From Neoarius graeffei (taxonomy: Eukaryota; Chordata; Actinopteri; Siluriformes; Ariidae), in contig NC_083577.1 of NCBI RefSeq assembly GCF_027579695.1, positions 67,305,741-67,369,740 on the forward strand: DNA of 64,000 bases. Reading direction: 5' to 3'. Both the position numbers and the translations under genes were made by a program. The notes beneath the pieces are model-generated. The model was not told the origin of the DNA and did not search any database. It saw nothing but the letters and a program-made list of their open reading frames with translations. Below are positions 52,401 through 61,400 of the stretch, piece after piece. Within the stretch, counting starts at the first letter, position 1. Each line of letters opens with the position of its first letter.

Positions 52401-55400
52401 CCACAGCACTGATAAGCAGCGGCGAGAAACACCGTTTTAATTTAGATGAATGAAAACCGCTTACCTGGGCGACAACAAGCCCGCCTCCAGCGGCGAGGAC
52501 ACCGCCCCGGAGGGCTAGTCAGCTAACTCCACCGAGCGAGAGCGCTCAGCTTAACGGAGTAACAATACGAATACAACCCACAAAACCGCCGGCCTGTGAG
52601 CAGGCCGGAGACAAGGCTACACAAAATAAGGCGGTTAATAATATTAACAAAGATAGGCGCAGTGCGCCACAGAACTGATAAACAGCGGCGAGGAACACCG
52701 CTTTAAATTAAATAAATGAAAACCGCTTACCTGAATGAGGACAAGCCGGCCTCCAGCGGTGAGGATGCCGCCCCGGAGGACTAATCAGCTAACTCCACCG
52801 AGCGAGAGCGCTCAGCTTAACGGAGTAACAAACAATACAACACACAAGACCGCCGGCCTGTGAGCAGGCCGGAGACAAGGCTACACAAAATAAGGACAAG
52901 AAGAAAAGAGTTGGTGGACTTAGCGCAGTTTCTTGGAGGATGCATAAGCACAGCCCCAACCCTACGGGTAACGAAACTACCACAGCGCTTTGTCCAAATT
53001 TCAATCCAACTCGCAACCTGCAAACGCGAGAAGATGTAAGAGGTCACTTCCTGGGTTTACCGGTCTTTTATGCCGGGGTCACGGGGTGACGTCACCCAGG
53101 TCACACGTGACTTTGTTGTTACTATTACTCGACCTGCACGTTCGTGTGATGGATATCCATGTGCTGAAAGCACCGCCTCTGGCGGTCAGTAGAAACGAAA
53201 TAGAACCACAAAACTTTTTCCAAGTACACACGAAAATTAGGGTAAAAAAAAAAAAAAAGACTGTAGAAAAGGTAAAAACCAACTATTATAGAAATGGATT
53301 GCTTCGCATCGCCAGTCAAACTCTTATGGTTGTCAAGGAACGTCGTTAGCTTGCCCACCACGGGCTTGTTGCTATGGTGAAAATTGACACGTGACCAATT
53401 CCTGCAAATGGCCCATTGTGCGACAGTAATGACGTAAATAACAGCGCGATAGAGTAGTGTCCGAAAGTGTTTTCATTCTTACCAATGAGCTCACTGTATA
53501 GTCCTCTATATAGTAATTCCCTATATAGGGAGTAGTGAACGAGTGAGCGATTTTGGACACAGGGATATTATTATTTATTTATTTTTGGACCCAAGTTAAA
53601 ATTTAACCTAGTTCATAATTTCCAACCTAGGTCAAATTTTGGATTATTATTCTTAAAAGGGATTTATCACTTCTTTTGTCTCTCTTTCTTCCATCCACTT
53701 CCTCTCTGTCTACACCTACCTAGTATTTCATCTTGTCTGTATTTTGCTGTGTTCACACTTATAACGGTACGAAAGTGGTATAACTGTATCGATACAAAGT
53801 ATACCGGTACAGTTTAGTGCATCTGTCCCCACTAGCGAGAAATGTTTGCGGTTTTCTTTCACGGTAGTTGAAATGCGCGTGCGCGAAATGTTTCCGTGGT
53901 TACCGAGTAACTTCCTTCTGAGAATATATGGCATCCGTTATTTCGAGATCTCGAGAAAACAAAATTATTTCATGATCTCAGCTGGATCACTGTATCTCCG
54001 TCGGGAGAGACGAAGCCGGGCCAGTCTTCTGCGGAGGTGCCGCGGACTAATTTTGAAATTATCCCTTATTAAAAGACTTAATGCAATCTCTCCCTGTGTC
54101 AACCCCTGATCAAAATATTGCCTTATTAGGCGATCGATTATTCCAGACATTCTAATGACCAAAGTTGCGTCTATACAGAATGAGAAATAGCCCCAAAGTC
54201 AGCATATCACAAGTCTCTTGGCGCACCTGAATGAACCATTTCTCAGCTGTTTACTCGAGATCATGAAATAATTGTTTTGTTTTCTTGAGATCTTGAAATA
54301 ACGGTTTTGTTTTCTCGAGATCCTGAATTAATTATGTCGTTATCTCGGGATGACAAGGTGAAAAAAAAAAAAAAGGATTATATGAAGGGCCTCTCTCGGC
54401 TTCCGTACGGATGAAACAACGTGTGCGCGCTTTTTGTTGTCAGTGTACAGTCTGTATTTCTGGTGGTCATTTATTCAGTCGAATCGTATAAAACGTGCGA
54501 GGCAGTTGAGAAAGAAACAAACGAATCTCCGTTCTTCACTATTTTATTCAGCGAAGACATCGATTGAGGTGTGTGACTTTGCGCATTATATTTGTATCGA
54601 TACAGAGCCGCTTCATCTGTCCACACTACAGTGAAGCGCTACAGTACCGATACTGTACCAGTACGAAACCCATACATTTGTGGGTTTCGTACCAATAGTT
54701 ATACCGCTACAGTACCGGTATAGTTGCTAGTGTGGACAGGTGTTGCGGTACGAAAGTAGTTTCGTATCGGTACAAAATCCCTAGTGTGGATAGGGTATTG
54801 GTCTACCTAATTAGCATTTGTTTTGCATACTCAACAGGCATTTGAACTCGGAACCTTCTGATTTTTAATCCAACACCTCAAACCACTCGACCAGTGACCA
54901 CTGCGATAGAAGGCATTACATATATTTTGAATTTATTAAGGAGTCCAGTCTTATTACATCATCAAGTAGTTTAAATACAAAGTCTTCCCATGTCCTAACC
55001 CCAAGGTACTTTTTGTATTTTATAATAAAACGGAGTACCTTGGGGTTAGGACGTGTGAAAACTTTGTATTTTTATAATAAAACATACCCTGTGTCCGAAA
55101 TCACTCACTCGTTCACTGCTCCCTACTCACTATATCGTAAGCTCATTGGAAAAATGAAAAACACTTTCAGACACTACTGTTACTTACGTCATTACTGTTG
55201 CACAATTAAAATGTGCCAGATCAATCGGCTGGTGGGTTTTCAAAATAATGTATTTATTACTGAGCGTATTTCCCGCATTAATAAATACAAAGTACTTTGT
55301 GTCTGCTGCCTATTTCAGTTCTTTTAAAACCAAGGCTGAATACTTTCTTCTTTGCCGCTGCCTTTTATTAAATCAAATGTTAGGCTTTTGATTAATTCCT

Positions 55401-58400
55401 CGCTCTGCACTGTAACTTTTATTCTTGTATTTTATCCGTCTTATTCTATTTTAGCTTGTTTCTATTCTATTACTATTTTTAATTGTACTTGAATATCTGT
55501 TTATAATGTGTTATAAACACAGATTTATATCTGTATATATCGTTACCCTGAAAGCCCCACCCCCTTCATGTTCCTGTCTTTTTTAGGTCATCGGTTCTGG
55601 ACGGTTACATCATTAATCACGATATCTTAAAATGAAAGTCACAAGCCTACAACTGTGGTGCAGATGCTGCTATTGTCAGTAAAAAATTTAAACTGTGACA
55701 CTTGTTAGACGAAAGGACAACGTCTAATACATAAACGGCACTAATAAATACTGCACTGCATTCCTGAACAAGCCCCTTCTCAGAAAAGCTAGTTTACCTG
55801 CTCCAGTCCTTCCACAGTGGCTGTATCTTTGTTATCGTCCACTCCCACATACAGAGGCTCTTTCTTCAAAGAGATTCGTGCCAGATCTTCCACCTTCCTC
55901 GTCTGTGTAGCTGAGAACAGCATGGTCTGTCTCTTCTCTAAGCAATGAAAATTACAGAAGTATAAAAGAACTCCATGATGATGTCAAGCTCTGAATCAAT
56001 GATCAAGGCTCGTTAGAGGCACCTTGGTTTTGAATGCTGAAATCTATTAACTAAAGCAAGAGGCTCTTACTTGGCAGCAGTTTGATGATCTGTTTAAGTT
56101 CTTCCTCGAATCCAACCTCAAGAATTCTATCGGCTTCATCAATAATCAGACACTGCAGGTTTTTGTACATGAAGCCAGGAGTGTTCTACAGCGAGGAAGA
56201 CACAAACAGGCAGGGAGAGTGAACACAAAACCAGACCACGTATCCTCTGGGGCTCCAGGTCGGCATTCTGCGTGTTTACTAAAGTATTTATTTGACGTGC
56301 AAAATTTCTGAAGAAGATGAAAGGTTATAAATACTGGTGCAACATTTAAAGTGACAAATTTGGAAACGTATTAAGAACAAATGTTAAAACGCTGCTCTAA
56401 CCTGTAGATGGTCGAGCAGTCTTCCAGGGGTGGCTACCAGGATGCTGACTCCATTACCAAGCTTCTGGGCTTCTGCTGAGCGGTTACTGCCGCCCATAAT
56501 AAGACCATATGTGTGCACGTGATGAGTCATCAACTCTTTCAGTACTCCGTACGTCTGCATGGCCAACTCGCGTGTTGGAGACAAAATCACCACCCCAGTA
56601 CCTGTGTGTGTGGGGTGGGGAATATTACAAGACACCTTCATTTAGAGCCAATTTCAAAACCAGTGAAGAAAACAAAGCATCTGGAAAGCTACCAACCCCT
56701 TGCTTCATCTCTACCTAAAGAGTGCAGTGCTGTAGTCTGTCCAGATATCTCACTTCCTCATCAATACTGCTGCACTCAGTCAAAGCCATTATGCTGAATA
56801 TCTTCAAGACTGCTAACAGAGCTTCCTGCTGGCCACGCCCCCTCAAACTTTGATTCCAACGTTTTCTCCCTTTTGGACCAACAGGTTCTTGAACCAGTTC
56901 CGTTCAGGATTCTTTGAATCTTGGCACCGGCTCACGTTTTCACCAATTTTGAACCGTAATCAAGGATGTGTCATGAACGGAAGGTGTTTGTACAATTCAC
57001 ATCAGGAGTAAACGGTAGTAGCAAGACGGCGGTACCCATTGATTACCTGCGAGCTTTTGTTCTGTCATTGCATACATTTGTTTTTAGTCCATTTTTTTCT
57101 GAAGATGTATCCTTTTCTGTTGTGTTTGCCAGTGCTGCGCTCCGCTTCCTCTCGAAACGAAAGAACGACACTCCCACTGAGGTCACAGTTCACACTGGAC
57201 AAACCAGCTATATTTTGGTTCCAGCTGGGAACCAGCTTTGCAGGTTCCGAGCCAATTTATTTTTGCTCTGAACGGTTCCGAATTTGAAGCACAAACAAGA
57301 ACAGAACCCGTTCCCTGTTGGTCGAAAAGGAGTATAACTGTACACTGGATTTCTCATTAATATGACACTGAACTACTTTGGAAAAAATGTGAATGAGCGG
57401 AAAAAATAGCTTATTCTTCTGTATTTAGGAGGTAACAAGATTTACCTTTATTCTCCATGTTTATGGGAAATTCTTCTATTAAATGCTATTGTAACTGGTC
57501 TAGTGATGTCCATTATGACGTCAATCACTACTTTCTCACAGGAATAACATCATACACAAACACTGCTGATACAACCAACCAATTAGCACCAGAAATCACC
57601 AAGCACAAATACTGCAATATGGACACATTTAGTGAGTTTTAGGGTGAACTTTTCTTTTAAGGGGTACTCCTGAATACTTGGACACTGCCTCATACAGTGT
57701 TTGCGCATGTGTGTTAGGGATGGCGAAAACTAAAAAAAATCTTGACCGACCACCGAGCCTCATTAGCCGGTTAAAGTCGAATAACCTATGAGTTTAACAG
57801 GGATGCAAACGGCGAGCCTTTTGGCGGATGCCGCCTTTTTCACGGCTGAATCGTGCAGATCTGATTTTTTTTGGGGGGGGCGTTGGAGTGTCTGAATAAT
57901 TTCAACGGCATTTGCTTATTTAGTAATTTTAATACAGAATTTACTCTGATGAAATTATTCAGACACTCTAACGCCCCCCCCCTTAAAAAAAAATCGGATC
58001 TGCACAATTCAGCCGTGAAAAAGTCGGCATTTGTGCCTTTAGTTTGTGTGGAGAGATATGATCTGCAATAACATGCATTGTTGGCTATAGACCAAAACAT
58101 ACTTTCAGAATGCACTGGCCAAGGCAGGACTAAACTCGATGTGCCTTCTAATAATAATTAAAAAAAAAAACAGAATAGTAATTTGTAAGCTAAAAAGCCT
58201 GTGTCTACACTTTTCTCTCGCCGAGTGGCAGCCGTTTTCAACTGGGGCGGGAGGGCGGGACATGACTGGATGGGTGTTTCTGATTTGTCAGCTGTCTTCA
58301 ACTGGGGCGGGAGGGCGGGACATGACTGAATGGGTGTTTCTGATTTGTCAGCTGTTGTCCTTACACCGCATGGCACGCCCCAAGCGTTTACAAACACAGA

Positions 58401-61400
58401 ATTCCAGGTTCTCCGCTCCAAAATTGGCAGCTTCAAAACGATTGATTTTTTTTTTTTTTACCGACAACCAAAAAAAAATTAACCGGTTGACGCTGATTCG
58501 GTCAACCACCGGTCAAACGGTCATCGGTTAACATCCCTAGTGTGTGTGTGTACACTCACCATTTCTGGGCATGAACTTGAGTTTATAGATGAGTTCAATA
58601 GCAGGAATGAGGAAAGCCAGAGTTTTCCCACTGCCAGTTTTAGCAGCTGCAAGAACGTCTCTGTATAGACACAAACTGCTTAATGAGATGCCTGCACTGT
58701 ACCACATCATCTCATAAGATGCATAAAACATAGAAAAAAATACTTATGTAATTACAGCAAGGCTGGTCAATTAGTTAGCAGGAAGACCATGAGGAAAATT
58801 AGCCTCGTCTTTTTGTAATGAAGGTGTGATGCAGTGGTGTAAGCTCACCTTCCCTCCAGTAGGGGGCGAATGGTTTTGTGCTGAATCTCAGTCATGTCCT
58901 CAAAGCCCATGTCTTTAACGCCTTTGAGTGTGTGTTCACTCACAAGCTCGGACAGTGATGCAAATGACTTATCCTCAAACGCTCCTGAGGAAAAAAGGGA
59001 AAAAATAGCATAAAAAACACACACAAACACAGCAACATAATGTCAGGCATCCAAACGTCTTACACACAGACTCAAGGACATTCTTCCTCACCTGTCAATC
59101 CAGACGGAAGCTCTGGTCCATCACACTCCTCGTCCTCATTATCTCCATCTTTCTCACCATCACATTCTTCATCCTGAAATACCCCTTTTGCACCCTCTTG
59201 TTCCTCGCCTCTCTCAGAGAGCTCAGTCCCATCGCCCTCACTACTGTTCTGTTTGGCCTTTTTCACAGCTAGAAAATACATTATTCATCATCAATTACCA
59301 ATTAATACATTTCCACTAATACCGGAAATCAAGAAACCACATTTTATCTTCAATACAGGAGATTAAGGCACTTTATCTAATCATTTGTCTGTCTTTTTTT
59401 TTTGAAGTTACAGTAGTAACAGATACGAGTGTGTACGGTGCTGCTATGAGCACATCTGACACAGCCCAAAGTGAAGTGGATTATTTCCTCAAAACGGCCA
59501 GGTCCGAAGTGCGTTATTCCGTTTGTACCATAGCGATTTTCCAATGATTAAAAATTTTTCATTTATGAAGAAATGACACTTTAAAAAAAAAAGAACTGAA
59601 GGCAAATTTATCAAAATTCAATTTCTCTCATTTTATTAAATATAAGAATGCATTTCTGATAGCTATTTTGTCACTGCTATAGCAAGTTATGAGTGTTTGA
59701 AATACACTCTGTAATATCAGTCCATATGTCAAAGCAGTAGCCGTAAACAAGATTCGCTGAGACCTGTGCGAGACATCGTAGGACGGAAGTAAAACGTACA
59801 GCAGAAATCAAAGTGACCGACATCTGCCAACGTTGTCAAAAGACGCGCGCGCCCTCTTTCGAATGCTGACGTAATCAAGCCAGATGTTTTCCCTGTGTCC
59901 GAAATCGCTCCCTGCTCACTATATAGGACACTATATAATGGGGACGCCATTTTGTAGTGCTGTCCGAAACCTTAGTGAGGATTATGTGGGAAATGCACTC
60001 AGTATAATATGTATTTATCACAAAAATACATGCATGTATTTATTATTTTGAAAACCCACCAGCCGCCTGATCTGGCATGTTTTAATCGTGCGACAGTAAT
60101 GACGTAAATACCAGTGTGATGGACTAGTCCTTATCCTGTCGTCTTTCCAACTCTTCTCTACTCCACGGTGGTTCGAAGTCGTATGGAATAATCTCATCAC
60201 TGATGAAGCTGGCAAATCTTGAAATTAATCTAAATTGGAATGATCAGTACTCCAGCCGTGCATCAGAAGTACAGGCTGTATTATGTGACCCTAATGCCGC
60301 TTTTCCACTACAAACGCGGCTGAGTCGGGCTGAGCCGTGCCGTGCCGAGTCGGGCTGAGTGGGGCTGTTGGAGTTGCATTTCGACTACAACCGCGCTGAA
60401 CCGTGCTGGCTGGAAGTGGGTGGACACATTGGGTGGAGTTAGCGAAAGTGGGTGGACGTCAGGTGATGTCGTTAGGTGGCGCAAACAGTGACATCAGTGA
60501 TCTTTTAAGCGGTAGTCTCACGACCCGGATAGTAAACAATAAACATGGAGGACATGGAGTTGTTAGTGTTGCTGGTCTTGGTGCTGTGGCTTGTTGTCAC
60601 CGACAACGCCAACAGATACTGGCAAGCGCGTATAGATGAGGCGAGGTGCATAAGGCTTCATAATTCTCGTAATTCTCCTTCCGGGTTTACGGTGTTTACA
60701 GATCCCAGCGTGCTCGCGGGGCGTGTGTGGGCATGTGAGGACACTCCTCCTCACCAATCAGTGCACAGGGGAGTGTCTCCTCACGCCCCTATCCCCACTC
60801 GGCTTGGTTTGGCTCGCTTCAGCCCTACTCCAAAACCGTGCGAGTTTTGGGGGCTGAGCAGGGCTGAAGCGAGCTGAGTCGTGCTGTTCTTAGATAGTCG
60901 AAACGCGAGCCGTGTCGGGCTGAAGCGAGCTGAAAAAGGGTAGTGGAAAAGGGCCATAAGAAACACTCACAAAGGTTGTTGGGATCTCTGGCTTCATTTA
61001 GTTTGCGCTTTTTCTTCTTCTTGCTGCTGTTGTGTGTACCGCTGTGCTCTTGAGCAGAATCACTTTTCTGCTTTTCATCTGCCATCTCCTGCTCTGTGTC
61101 TGCAGCTGGAGTGTCTCCAGTCGTCTCTCCATCACAATCCTCACTTACTACTTTCAACTCTATCAGATAACAAGAGAAAACAGGAATTAATACCTTGCAG
61201 AGACTGACTCCAAATGACAATAAAAGTCTAGGTGGAAACTTATCAGCATCCAAATACCAAGAGAAAGTCAAAGGGTTATCATCATGTTTAAACTTTAAGA
61301 GCTCACACTACTAAACACTGAACTAGCTACACTCCAATACAACGGTGGAGAATGTTAACTAGGCAAGTTAGCAATAAACAAATATTAACTTGCTAGTTGA

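Larger units (their letters stand above)
47335..53204 (-). mobile_element. DIRS-type tyrosine recombinase retrotransposon (full length, decayed)
   Basis: About 5.9 kb on the minus strand, in the same direction as DDX18. In order it has a right ITR with TATA-like CATAAAAG, a gag region (52.3-50.3 kb), RT and RNase H (50.3-48.6 kb), a tyrosine recombinase (48.7-47.6 kb), an internal complementary region and a left ITR. AAC borders both ends. DIRS elements replicate through a circular intermediate that the recombinase inserts, leaving no long target duplication; none is seen. Frame changes separate the domains, so it is inactive as read. Its GC content is much higher than the surroundings. Confidence 0.92.
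46879..53413. mobile_element. Foldback element with arms of about 190 bp
   Basis: GGCCATTTGCAGGAATTGGT at the left is repeated inverse at the right; similarity extends for the whole 46879-47064 and 53207-53413 arms. The DIRS and a TTAA MITE sit at the hairpin centre. Confidence 0.78.
46455..53564. mobile_element. CCCTGTGTCC-type MITE, copy 3, split by foldback and DIRS
   Basis: CCCTGTGTCTGAAATC at the left and GATTTTGGACACAGGG at the right. Its sequence is interrupted at TTTTAAT|TTGTGCGAC compared with the copy at 21281. It lies in DDX18 intron 8. Confidence 0.8.
57715..58539. mobile_element. hAT-like MITE with inner foldback, next to DDX18 exon 5 donor
   Basis: TAGGGATGGCGAAAACT and AACATCCCTA, with similarity inward (CCGACCACCG / CGGTGGTTGACC). 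The target repeats ATGTGTGT and GTGTGTGT suggest an 8 bp duplication in a TG run. It contains a foldback (57838-58020) and a 60 bp tandem duplication (58237-58356). Confidence 0.7.
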
